Source of the DNA: Sphingomonas sp. CCH10-B3
GTDB taxonomy: Bacteria > Pseudomonadota > Alphaproteobacteria > Sphingomonadales > Sphingomonadaceae
Assembly (NCBI RefSeq): GCF_001556185.1
Contig: NZ_LSIJ01000004.1
Location: forward strand, 1 to 11,306
Direction: 5' to 3'
DNA: 11,306 nt
Part shown: in pieces, positions 1 through 6,991 of the stretch
Position numbering within the stretch: the stretch's first letter is position 1
Layout of the letters: the number at the start of each line of letters is the position of its first letter
The notes under the pieces: model-generated
Database searches by the model: none
Told to the model about the DNA's origin: nothing
What the model saw: the letters and a program-made list of their open reading frames with translations, nothing else
Position numbers and translations under genes: made by a program

Positions 1-64
1 AAGGGGAAGAGTCAGGCACAAGGACGCGCTGAAGCTACCCGTCCGCTCTCCACCAATACCGTCC

Positions 65-2131
65 CTACCCCCCCGCCAGCTCACTCAGCATCGCGGGCGT
101 CAGCACTTGCGGCAGCACTTCGGGCTCCTTCGCGCCGGGCTTGTAGAACAAATACAGCGGCACGCCCGCGCGGTTGTGCGCTTCGATGAAGCGGCCGAGC
201 TTGGGGTCGCCGTCGGTCCAGTCGCCGACCATCACCGCGACATTATGCTTGGCGAACGCCGCCTTCACCTGATCGGTGTCGATCGCGATCCGCTCGTTGA
301 CCTTGCACGTCAGGCACCAGTCGGCAGTGAAATAGGCGAACACCGGCTGGCCCTTGGCGCGCGCCTCGGCGAGCTTTTCCTCGCTGAACGCGGCCTTGCC
401 CTCGGCGACCAGCGCGCTGGCGGCATTGGCGCCCTTCGGCACCGGGCGAATGGCATAGGCGGTCGCGCCCGTCACCGCGACCAGCGCGACGAGGCTGAGC
501 CAATGCGCCGACAGGCCCTGATGCTGGCGCTTGCCGACAATGAACAGCACCACCGCGACGCCGAGCGCACCGACCAGCCCCAGCGTGATGCCATCGACGC
601 CCGCTTCACCGCCGAGCACCCAGGCGAGCCAGATCGCGGTCAGGCCCATCGGCACTGCGAGCACCTGGCGGAAGGTTTCCATCCACGTCCCGGGCTTGGG
701 CAGTGCCTTGCGCAAAGCGGGCACGAAGCCGATCGCAAGGAACGGTATCGCGAGGCCAAAGCCCAACCCGAAGAACACCGCCATCGCCGCCGCCGTCGGC
801 AGCACCAGTGCCGCGCCCAAGGCCGCGCCCATGAATGGCCCGGTGCACGGCGTCGCGATGATCGCCGCCAGCGCACCGGTCGCAAAGGCGCCGCTCGCAC
901 CGCTCGCCGAATCGACGAAGGCAGGCGTCGGGATTTCGAACAGCCCGGCGAGGTTGAGCGTCAGCGCGACCACGAGCATCAACAGCACGACGATCGTCCC
1001 CGGGCTCTGCAGCTGGAATGCCCAGCCGACCGCAGCGCCCCCGGCCCGCAGCGCGAGAATTGTCGCGCCCAGCCCCATGATGACGGTCAGCACACCGGCG
1101 GTATAGGCCAGTGCCTCGCGCCGCGCCTCCTTCTCATCGACCGATCCCTTGGCGAGGCTCAAGGCCTTCAGACTCAGGATCGGGAAGACGCAGGGCATGA
1201 TGTTGAGAATGAGCCCGCCGAGCATCGCCCCGCCCAGCGCGATCAGCGTCGCGACGAGAACGCCGTTTTCCGCCCCGGCTGATTGTCCGGATGCGCCGCT
1301 GGCAGGTGGCACCGCGCCCGCGCTTGCGGACAGCGAGACGGCCTTCTGCGCGCCGATACGGAGGATGCCGTCGATCGGGCCGCCATCCGCCTTCAGCACT
1401 TCGGTGGTGATCACCAGCCGGTCGCCATCGCGCACCACCTTTTGCGGCGCGGCATAGTTGAGCCGGTCAGGCGTCGCGGGAAAGAAATAGGCCTGATCGA
1501 GCGGCGCGGCGGCCGGATAGGGCACGCCGATACGCAGCTGCTTGCCGTCGATCTGATAGCTGGTCGCCATGCCGATCGGCTTGGGGATCGCCTGACGATA
1601 GCGGTCGAACTGCGCGAGCCGGTCGGGCGTGATGGTGCCGTCGCCCACCGTCAGGTCGAGCGAAAGCTCGGCGGCCTCGGGCTGGCAGATTTCCTCGGTG
1701 CAGACGAGGTATTGCGTCTTCAGCTTGACCGGCAGCTTGGTCCCTGCCGCCAGCCCGGCCGGCACGTTCAGGTCGATGAGCAAAGTATAATGCTGCTCGA
1801 ACACATAATTCATCAGGCCCGCGATCAGCAGCGTCGTCGGCACCGGATAGCGCGGCGTGCCAACCGTCACCCCCGCCGGCAGTTTCCAGTCGAGCTTGGC
1901 CGGAAAGCCCGCATCGCCCGGATTCTGCCAATAACCATGCCACCCGGGCTGCGGTGTCGCGTCATAGGCGATCGTCACGGTCTTGCCGGCGGCGGGGGTA
2001 TCGCTTTCGGCGATCAGCTTCAGCGCGATGTGCGGCCCCTTCGAATAGGGGTCGGGCGCCTGTGCCATGGCAGGGGTCGCGAGGCCCAACCAAGCAATGA
2101 GCGTCACAATAGCGAAACCAAGAGCGCGCAT
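65..2131 (-). CDS. dsbD: DsbD/ScsB-type protein-disulfide reductase (688 aa)
   Basis: Inner-membrane protein expected to carry electrons from cytoplasmic thioredoxin to periplasmic thiol proteins. Residues 1-24 look like a signal peptide ending near AMAQA. A periplasmic N-terminal domain follows, with a cysteine pair C144/C149 (YLVCTEEIC). Residues about 290-562 form the multi-span DsbD/CcdA-like core, with C314 in IMPCVFP and C429 in ATPCTGP. The C-terminal thioredoxin domain (about 575-688) has the active site WCLTC (C606, C609) and a likely cis-proline in AGVPLY. All three cysteine pairs of the relay are therefore present. I chose the start at 2131 rather than the in-frame ATG at 2230 because it opens directly into the signal peptide and has AAGGAT six bases upstream. 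The N-terminal domain resembles ScsB-type proteins as much as classical DsbD, so the symbol is approximate. It is divergent from the phosphatase gene. The stop codon lies close to the window edge, and no terminator is visible in bases 1-64. Confidence 0.92.
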   Translation of the reverse strand: MRALGFAIVTLIAWLGLATPAMAQAPDPYSKGPHIALKLIAESDTPAAGKTVTIAYDATPQPGWHGYWQNPGDAGFPAKLDWKLPAGVTVGTPRYPVPTTLLIAGLMNYVFEQHYTLLIDLNVPAGLAAGTKLPVKLKTQYLVCTEEICQPEAAELSLDLTVGDGTITPDRLAQFDRYRQAIPKPIGMATSYQIDGKQLRIGVPYPAAAPLDQAYFFPATPDRLNYAAPQKVVRDGDRLVITTEVLKADGGPIDGILRIGAQKAVSLSASAGAVPPASGASGQSAGAENGVLVATLIALGGAMLGGLILNIMPCVFPILSLKALSLAKGSVDEKEARREALAYTAGVLTVIMGLGATILALRAGGAAVGWAFQLQSPGTIVVLLMLVVALTLNLAGLFEIPTPAFVDSASGASGAFATGALAAIIATPCTGPFMGAALGAALVLPTAAAMAVFFGLGFGLAIPFLAIGFVPALRKALPKPGTWMETFRQVLAVPMGLTAIWLAWVLGGEAGVDGITLGLVGALGVAVVLFIVGKRQHQGLSAHWLSLVALVAVTGATAYAIRPVPKGANAASALVAEGKAAFSEEKLAEARAKGQPVFAYFTADWCLTCKVNERIAIDTDQVKAAFAKHNVAVMVGDWTDGDPKLGRFIEAHNRAGVPLYLFYKPGAKEPEVLPQVLTPAMLSELAGG

Positions 2132-2137
2132 CCGCTG

Positions 2138-2143
2138 ATCCTT
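2138..2143 (-). promoter_or_regulatory. Ribosome binding site deciding the dsbD start
   Basis: On the minus strand this reads AAGGAT, six bases before the ATG at 2131. The longer reading frame starting at 2230 would run into the divergent gene's leader and would add a non-signal N-terminus. Confidence 0.7.
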
Positions 2144-2201
2144 GTGAAGTCCCCACGCGACGGTGCATAGCCGGGCCGCGAGGGCAATGCATCCGACGCG
2201 C

Positions 2202-2207
2202 GAGGTG
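2202..2207 (+). promoter_or_regulatory. Ribosome binding site of the phosphatase gene
   Basis: GAGGTG lies six bases upstream of the ATG at 2214. It supports that start over the upstream in-frame ATG codons at 2163 and 2187. Confidence 0.65.
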
Positions 2208-2213
2208 AAACTT

Positions 2214-3869
2214 ATGAAGATTGCTGCCACGTTATTCGCCAGCGCGCTCGCGCTTGTTACACCGGCCGCACTTGCTCAGGACGCGGCCGCACCGGCGACG
2301 CCCGCCAGCGCGGCAAAGTCGGCGCCGAAGCTGATCGTCGTCATCTCGGTCGATCAATTCTCGGCCGATCTCTTCGCCGAATATCGCAACCACTTCACTG
2401 GCGGGTTCCGGCGGCTGTTGACCGGCGCGGTTTTCCCCAGCGGGTACCAGAGCCACGCCGCGACCGAGACGTGCCCCGGCCATTCGACGATCCTGACCGG
2501 CATGCGCCCGGCGCGCACCGGCATCATCGCCAACAACTGGACCGATCTGAAGGCGGCGCGCGCCGACAAGTCGATCTACTGCGCCGAGGATGAAAGCGTG
2601 CCGGGGTCGACCTCGCTCGGCTACACCGTGTCGGACGTGCATCTGCTGGTGCCGACCTTGGGCGAGCGGATGAAGATCGCCAACCCGGCGACGCAGACCG
2701 TGTCGGTCGGCGGCAAGGACCGCGCGGCGGTGATGATGGGCGGCCACAAGGTCGACGAACTCTGGTGGTGGGACGGCAAGAAATTCGCCAGCTACGCCGG
2801 ACGTGCCACGCCGCAATCGGTGGCGCGCGTTAACGCCGCCGTTGCCGACCGTGTTGCCGCGGGCCAGCCGCCGCTCGACGAGCCCGATTATTGCGTCACC
2901 CGCAACCGCGCGGTCGCGATCGGCGCGGGCAAGACGGTCGGCACCGGCCGTTTCGAACGCGCCCCCGGCGACGCCCGCCCGTTCCGCGCCTCGCCCGAAT
3001 TCGACGGCGCGGTGTTCAGCCTTGCCGCCGCGCTGGTGCAGGAAAAGAACCTTGGCAAGGGCGCCGCGACCGACATCATCTCGATCGGCGCGTCGGCGAC
3101 CGACTATGTCGGCCACGCTTACGGCACCGAGGGCAATGAAATGTGCCTGCAGCTCGCCGCACTTGACGACACGATGGCCGATTTCTTCGAAAAGCTCGAT
3201 TCGCTCGGCATCGATTATGAAGTCGTGCTGACGGCCGACCATGGCGGGCACGACTTGCCCGAACGCAACCGCGATCACGCCGCCCCCGACGCCGCGCGGA
3301 TCGACCCGGCGCTCAATCCCAAGGGCATCGGCGCACAGGTTGCCGCCAAGCTGAAGCTGACTGGCGAAATCCTGTTCGGCGATCCGGTCGGCGATGTGTG
3401 GATCGACCCCAAGCTGACCGCCGCGCAGCGGGCCGCGGTGACCAAGGAAGCGCTCGCGCTCTACCGCGCGCACCCGCAGGTGGCGGCCGCGTTCAGCCGC
3501 GCCGAGATCGAAGCGGCGCCGGCACCGACGGGCCCTGCCGAGACCTGGAGCCTGATCGAACGCGCCAAGGCGAGCTATCACCCCGCGCGCTCGGGCGACA
3601 TCGTCGTTGCGCTGAAACCGCGCATCACGCCGATCGCCGACCCGACGCGCGGCTATGTCGCGACGCACGGCTCGTTCTGGGACTATGACCGGCGCGTGCC
3701 GATCCTGTTCTGGCGCAAGGGGATGACGGGCTTCGAACAGCCGCTGGCAGTGGAAACCGTCGACATCGCGCCGACGCTCGCCGCGACGATCGGCTTCAAG
3801 CTCGGCGCCCCGCAAGTCGACGGGCGCTGCCTCGATCTCGATCCAGGGGTGGGAGATAGCTGCCGGTAG
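2214..3869 (+). CDS. phoK: PhoK/PafA-type secreted alkaline phosphatase (551 aa)
   Basis: Secreted two-metal (zinc) phosphomonoesterase of the nucleotide pyrophosphatase/phosphodiesterase superfamily, expected to release phosphate from organic esters outside the cytoplasm. A signal peptide (residues 1-22, ending ALAQ) is visible. The nucleophile is threonine T86 in TETCPGHST, the mark of the PafA/PhoK group as opposed to serine PhoA enzymes. N107, K168 and R170 (GGKDR) lie at the same distances from T86 as the transition-state residues of the Sphingomonas PhoK enzyme, as I remember that structure. Metal ligands are recognisable at D47, D297 and H301 (ATDYVGH), D342 and H343 (ADHGGH) and H485 (VATHGS). 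Length matches the family, about 550-560 aa. The start at 2214 is supported by GAGGTG at 2202-2207; an in-frame ATG at 2163 lacks such support. Six cysteines (87, 123, 227, 311, 539, 550) may form disulfides. No convincing Pho box is visible in the 82-bp gap to dsbD, so phosphate control is unproven. Confidence 0.93.
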   Translation: MKIAATLFASALALVTPAALAQDAAAPATPASAAKSAPKLIVVISVDQFSADLFAEYRNHFTGGFRRLLTGAVFPSGYQSHAATETCPGHSTILTGMRPARTGIIANNWTDLKAARADKSIYCAEDESVPGSTSLGYTVSDVHLLVPTLGERMKIANPATQTVSVGGKDRAAVMMGGHKVDELWWWDGKKFASYAGRATPQSVARVNAAVADRVAAGQPPLDEPDYCVTRNRAVAIGAGKTVGTGRFERAPGDARPFRASPEFDGAVFSLAAALVQEKNLGKGAATDIISIGASATDYVGHAYGTEGNEMCLQLAALDDTMADFFEKLDSLGIDYEVVLTADHGGHDLPERNRDHAAPDAARIDPALNPKGIGAQVAAKLKLTGEILFGDPVGDVWIDPKLTAAQRAAVTKEALALYRAHPQVAAAFSRAEIEAAPAPTGPAETWSLIERAKASYHPARSGDIVVALKPRITPIADPTRGYVATHGSFWDYDRRVPILFWRKGMTGFEQPLAVETVDIAPTLAATIGFKLGAPQVDGRCLDLDPGVGDSCR

Positions 3870-3889
3870 GGCGCGATCAAATCTATTCA

Positions 3890-4052
3890 CCCCTCCCCTT
3901 CAGGAGCATTGGGTGAAGCGCGCCCAGCGCGCTTCAGGTCCGGCTGGGAGCCGGACCGACCCAATGCTGGGATGGGGGTGGGGCCTGTCAGTCTCACCGA
4001 GCGTTCGCTTGAGGACACGCCCCACCCCAACCCCTCCCCTGAAGGGGAGGGG
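3890..4052. repeat. 163-bp palindromic element with a three-way-junction fold, between convergent genes
   Basis: The element is bounded by a perfect 15-bp terminal inverted repeat, CCCCTCCCCTTCAGG at 3890-3904 and its complement at 4038-4052. Inside, 3905-3914 pairs with 3959-3968 (10 bp). That stem encloses two perfect 9-bp hairpins with 3-base loops, 3915-3935 and 3937-3957, separated by one base, which gives a near-perfect three-way junction. A further 10-bp inverted repeat, 3975-3984 with 4019-4028, follows. The right end folds on itself as CCCCTCCCC tgaa GGGGAGGGG (4031-4052). The element fills the gap between two convergent stop codons (3869 and 4064), so it may terminate transcription from both sides, although no U-run follows the hairpins. 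No open reading frame of note lies inside. It resembles the non-autonomous palindromic repeats of sphingomonad genomes; I cannot name the family. Confidence 0.85.
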
Positions 4053-4063
4053 CTTGAGAGGCC

Positions 4064-5008
4064 TCAACGCACCTCGAACGGCCGCACGCCCTTGCCGAGC
4101 ATGTTCGCACCGAGCGCGAGCTGCTGGTGGCTCAAATCTGCGACGAACGCTGGTGAGCGCGTCTCGCCCGGAGCGAGGCTCGCGCGGTTGCCCTCGACGC
4201 GCAGCCCGGCCGCCGAATAGGTCCGCGCTTCCGCCGCGACCGTGATGAAGGCGGTCCAGTTTTCCTTGTTGCGCCCCTGCACGAAGACATTGTTGGCGAT
4301 CAGGCCGGTGCCGCCTTCGGACAGGTCGATCATGTAGTTGGTCTTGGCGCCCTGCGTATCGTCGAAGCTGTTGTCGGTGATCGACACGCGCGGGGTGCGC
4401 AGCTTGACATAATGGCCGCCGCGCCCGCGCTCGAACCGGCTCCGCGTCACCGTGATCTGGCCCTTGTTGGCAAGGTAGATGCTGTGCGCGCAATCGGGCG
4501 TCTGGTCGCACTGGCCGAGCCCGCTGAAGGTCGAGCGGTCGATCGTGATGCGCTGACCCGACGGATGGCCGCCGAGAATACCTTCCTGGCTGTCGAGGAA
4601 CGTCGAGTTGGTGACGGTCAGGTCGCCCATTTCGGTGCGGATGCCGGCGCCATTGCCGTCGCCGACATGGATGTTGCGAAAAATGATGCCATCGACCGCC
4701 GATCCGCTGCCGCGCAGCACCAGCGCCGCCTTGCCTTCGCACGCGACGCCGTCGAAAATCACGGTGCCGGGCGTGGCCGCCTTGAACGTCACTTTGCCCC
4801 AGCTCTGCACCGCGCATTCGCGGTAGGTGCCCGGCGCGATCACGATCGTCGACTGCGTGAATTGCCCGCGCGGACCGGCAGCGGCGAGCGCGTCGCTCAG
4901 ATGCGCGAACCCCTGCCCGGTCTCGGCGATCGTGAACGGTGCCGTGCCACCCTGGGCGACGGCGGGGACGGTCAGGGCGAGCGCGATGAACGGCAGAATG
5001 TGGCGCAT
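4064..5008 (-). CDS. Secreted right-handed parallel beta-helix protein (314 aa)
   Basis: The protein starts with a clear signal peptide (residues 1-18, cleavage likely after AVA), so it should be exported. The remainder shows the rhythm of a right-handed parallel beta-helix: successive rungs such as GIIFRNIHVGDG, LTVTNSTFLDS, ITIDRSTFSGL, ITVTRSRFERG, VSITDNSFDD and LIANNVFVQG, each a short strand followed by an Asn- or Asp-bearing turn. Four cysteines (C65, C90, C167, C173) could form two disulfides. This fold occurs in pectate lyases, polysaccharide epimerases and many non-catalytic surface proteins. I recognise no catalytic motif that would assign a substrate, so the role stays open. The start at 5008 has a perfect AGGAGG (5016-5021) seven bases upstream. 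The gene converges with the phosphatase, is divergent from the lectin gene, and ends 11 bases from the palindromic element. Confidence 0.88.
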   Translation of the reverse strand: MRHILPFIALALTVPAVAQGGTAPFTIAETGQGFAHLSDALAAAGPRGQFTQSTIVIAPGTYRECAVQSWGKVTFKAATPGTVIFDGVACEGKAALVLRGSGSAVDGIIFRNIHVGDGNGAGIRTEMGDLTVTNSTFLDSQEGILGGHPSGQRITIDRSTFSGLGQCDQTPDCAHSIYLANKGQITVTRSRFERGRGGHYVKLRTPRVSITDNSFDDTQGAKTNYMIDLSEGGTGLIANNVFVQGRNKENWTAFITVAAEARTYSAAGLRVEGNRASLAPGETRSPAFVADLSHQQLALGANMLGKGVRPFEVR

Positions 5009-5015
5009 GAGCGGG

Positions 5016-5021
5016 CCTCCT
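5016..5021 (-). promoter_or_regulatory. Strong ribosome binding site of the beta-helix gene
   Basis: On the minus strand this is AGGAGG, a full Shine-Dalgarno match seven bases from the ATG at 5008. It sits exactly before the signal-peptide start. Confidence 0.75.
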
Positions 5022-5103
5022 GTAGCGGCCCCGCCGATGCACCCGATCGCGATTTTTCGGAAGGCTAATAGAGGGTTAACACAGGCGGCGACCCGCTTCG
5101 GTA

Positions 5104-5132
5104 CGGTTGCGGCGCACGTTAACCGCGGTTGC
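5104..5132. promoter_or_regulatory. Possible operator: direct repeat plus palindrome in the divergent intergenic region
   Basis: The 197-bp gap between the divergent beta-helix and lectin genes holds two copies of CGGTTGC, at 5104-5110 and 5126-5132, with starts 22 bp apart (about two helical turns). The second copy overlaps the perfect 10-bp palindrome AACCGCGGTT (5121-5130). GTTAAC also occurs twice, at 5075-5080 and 5118-5123. This could be a binding site controlling one or both genes, but no known operator consensus is recognised and chance similarity in GC-rich DNA is possible. Confidence 0.3.
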
Positions 5133-5193
5133 CTGCGCAGCCGGAAACCGCGACGCTCGACCGCGCAACGACTCGTGTGGACGCGGGTCGTGC

Positions 5194-5198
5194 AGGAG
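5194..5198 (+). promoter_or_regulatory. Ribosome binding site deciding the lectin start
   Basis: AGGAG lies seven bases upstream of the ATG at 5206. The reading frame is open further upstream to an ATG at 5107, but that extension has no such site and its sequence does not resemble the lectin family. Confidence 0.7.
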
Positions 5199-5205
5199 AA
5201 AAGCC

Positions 5206-5520
5206 ATGACCCAAAGCAACCCGAATTACCCGATCGCGACCGCCAGCGTCAGCTTCTTCGATCCTAATGACGGCAATGCGCTCAACGTGCATGTCTTTTC
5301 GACCGACGGCTATAATGTCACCCAGCGCTATATCCTCAGCACCGGCGGCGGCTGGACGACGGGCCAGTTCAACCAACCGGGCAGCGCGGTGTCGGCAACG
5401 GCTTGGGTCGACAGCGGCGGCGCGCATGTCCGCGTCTATTGCACCAACGACGATACCACCACCGAATGGTGCTATGACCCGGGCACCGGCTGGACGCAGG
5501 GCAGCTACACCAACATCTGA
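5206..5520 (+). CDS. RSL/BambL-like two-blade fucose-lectin-family protein (104 aa)
   Basis: This small protein matches the Ralstonia solanacearum lectin RSL as I remember its sequence: two tandem beta-propeller blades of about 45 residues that assemble as trimers into a six-bladed propeller binding L-fucose. Shared features include GWTTGQFNQPG against GWYTGAFNEPG, AHVRVY against IHIRVY, TTTEWCYD against TTTEWCWD and GWTQGSYT against GWTKGAYT. Blade 2 (about 72-104) keeps the sugar-binding arginine and glutamate, R76 and E87, eleven residues apart as in RSL. Blade 1 (about 24-56) has H29 and Q40 at the equivalent places, and the first of its two aromatic residues is replaced (YIL), while W50 remains. 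Y90 and W96 stand for the aromatic pair of blade 2. No signal peptide or membrane segment is present; RSL also lacks one. The gene is divergent from the beta-helix gene and followed by a GC hairpin, so it is probably monocistronic. Sugar specificity cannot be read from the sequence. Confidence 0.85.
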   Translation: MTQSNPNYPIATASVSFFDPNDGNALNVHVFSTDGYNVTQRYILSTGGGWTTGQFNQPGSAVSATAWVDSGGAHVRVYCTNDDTTTEWCYDPGTGWTQGSYTNI

Positions 5521-5526
5521 CCGGTC

Positions 5527-5559
5527 GGCGCCCGCCGCGCCGAGAATGCGGCGGGCGCC
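5527..5559 (+). terminator. Strong GC hairpin after the lectin gene
   Basis: Twelve perfect base pairs, GGCGCCCGCCGC (5527-5538) with GCGGCGGGCGCC (5548-5559), form a hairpin with a nine-base loop starting seven bases after the lectin stop codon. No U-run follows, so it is an imperfect intrinsic terminator at best. It could instead stabilise the 3' end of the message. Confidence 0.55.
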
Positions 5560-5633
5560 AAGCCGTTGCCGGGCCCGCGATCCCCGGCTACCGGATGGGC
5601 TCTGCTATTGCCCCTTCGAGCACCTAAACCCGC

Positions 5634-6830
5634 ATGGCGACGTCCGAAATCTTCCTGATCGCAATGCTGATCATCCTGTCGGTGCCGTATCTGGTCTGGC
5701 GGGGACTGCGGACCGACTATTACGCGCCCTTGGTGGTGGTGCAGATCGTCGGCGGCATCCTGCTCGGCCCCGGCGTGCTCGGGGCGCTGTTTCCCGATTA
5801 CTATCGCTTCGTCTTCGCGGCCCCGGTGATCGACGCGCTCAACGGCATCGCGTGGTGGGCAGTGATGCTGTTCGTGTGGATCGCCGGGATCGAGCTCGAC
5901 CTCGGCCAAGTCTGGGCGCGGCGGGCTGAGACCGTGACGACCGCGACGCTCGCGCTGGTGACGCCGCTCGCCTTCGGCGCCCTCGCCGCCGTCGCGATGC
6001 TGCAACTGCCCGGCTGGATCGGGCCGAAGGGAACGCCGTGGCAAGTCGTGCTCGGGATCGGCATGGCCTGTGCGGTCACCGCGCTGCCGATCCTCGTGCT
6101 GTTCATGGAAAAGCTCGACATCCTGCGCCGCCCGCTCGGCCAGCGCATCCTGCGCTATGCGAGTGCCGACGACATCGCGATCTGGGGCGTGCTCGCGCTG
6201 ATCCTGCTCGATTGGGAGCGGATCGGGCGGCAATTGGGCTTCCTGATCGGCTTTGCGGTGGCGACGGTGCTGATCCGGCGGCTGATGGCGCGCATTCCCG
6301 AGGGCGACCGCTGGTATGTCAGCCTGATCTGGCTGGCGGCGTGCGGGTTCGCCGCCGACTGGGCGGGGCTGCACTTCATGGTCGGGGCGTTCCTGTCGGG
6401 CGCGGTGCTCGACGCCAAGTGGTTCGATCAGCAGCGGATGGACCAGTTCCGGGCGAGCGTGCTGATGGCGTTCATGCCGGTGTTCTTCCTGTCGACCGGG
6501 CTGAAGACACAGTGGGACGTCGGCGGCGTCGCGGTGTTCGGTGCAGCCGCACTGCTGCTGGTGGCGTCGGTGGCGGGCAAGCTGATCGGCGTGGCGGTTG
6601 CCGGGCGACTGCTGAAGTGGGAGCGCGGTGATGCTGCGATCATCGGCTGGCTGCTCCAGACCAAGGCGCTGATCATGATCATTTTCGTCAACATCCTGCT
6701 CGACCGCGGCATCATCACCAACGCGACCTTCACCGCGCTGCTGCTGATGGCGGTGGCGAGCACGATGCTGACGGTGCCGATGGTCGCGCCGAGGCTGAAG
6801 CGGATGGCGGGGTTGGTGGAGCGGGCCTAG
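5634..6830 (+). CDS. CPA2-family cation:proton antiporter, membrane domain only (398 aa)
   Basis: Integral inner-membrane exchanger of Na+ or K+ for H+. The sequence consists almost wholly of hydrophobic segments (about 12). Family marks are GGILLGPGVLG (40-50), GIELDL (85-90), the ion-binding pair D179/D180 in SADDIAIW, HFMVGAFLSGAVLD (247-260), FFLSTGLKTQW (284-294) and K316 in VAGKLIGV. The double aspartate is typical of electrogenic members. The C-terminal RCK/TrkA-N regulatory domain of KefB/KefC is absent: the protein ends about 15 residues after the last membrane segment. The ATG at 5634 begins directly with the first membrane helix. No Shine-Dalgarno sequence is visible before it, so translation may be weak or leaderless. 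The last codons are repeated in degenerate form about 206 bp downstream. The transported ion cannot be told from sequence. Confidence 0.9.
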   Translation: MATSEIFLIAMLIILSVPYLVWRGLRTDYYAPLVVVQIVGGILLGPGVLGALFPDYYRFVFAAPVIDALNGIAWWAVMLFVWIAGIELDLGQVWARRAETVTTATLALVTPLAFGALAAVAMLQLPGWIGPKGTPWQVVLGIGMACAVTALPILVLFMEKLDILRRPLGQRILRYASADDIAIWGVLALILLDWERIGRQLGFLIGFAVATVLIRRLMARIPEGDRWYVSLIWLAACGFAADWAGLHFMVGAFLSGAVLDAKWFDQQRMDQFRASVLMAFMPVFFLSTGLKTQWDVGGVAVFGAAALLLVASVAGKLIGVAVAGRLLKWERGDAAIIGWLLQTKALIMIIFVNILLDRGIITNATFTALLLMAVASTMLTVPMVAPRLKRMAGLVERA

Positions 6831-6849
6831 GCCCCTCCAAACAGCCCTT

Positions 6850-6945
6850 CCGTCATTCCCGCGAAGGCGGGAACCCATAAGCACGACGATGCAAAAGAGC
6901 CGACGCGGCAGCCACTATAGATCCCCGCCTACGCGGGGATGACGG
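6850..6945. repeat. Inverted pair of REP-like palindromes
   Basis: Two related hairpins face each other. The left, 6851-6876, contains TTCCCGC (6856-6862) paired with GCGGGAA (6867-6873). The right, 6921-6945, contains ATCCCCGC (6921-6928) paired with GCGGGGAT (6933-6940). The reverse complement of the right unit reads CCGTCATCCCCGCGTAGGCG, against CCGTCATTCCCGCGAAGGCG on the left. About 45 bp of unrelated sequence lies between them. This CGTCATTCCCGCGAAGGCGGGAA type is a widespread proteobacterial intergenic repeat. It begins 19 bases after the antiporter stop and may act as its transcript end. Confidence 0.85.
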
Positions 6946-6991
6946 CATGGGGGAAAGTTCAGCTGTTATTGTGCGCAGGCCCGGCCGAGGT

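Noticed and set aside
107..1282. Long open frame (391 codons) on the plus strand opposite dsbD
   Set aside because: Its translation is rich in Arg, His and Gln with no domain, typical of the antisense frame of a GC-rich gene; dsbD on the other strand has clear motifs.
2232..3890. Open frame of 552 codons on the minus strand opposite the phosphatase
   Set aside because: Low-complexity Arg/Gly/Ala translation without family features; the plus strand encodes an intact phosphatase with all active-site residues.
5505..6884. Open frame of 459 codons on the minus strand opposite the antiporter
   Set aside because: The translation is dominated by His, Arg, Gln and Asp, the complement of hydrophobic membrane-helix codons; it is a shadow.
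6850..6945. Short palindromic repeats considered as a CRISPR array
   Set aside because: Only two units in inverted orientation with unequal sequence and no regular spacers.
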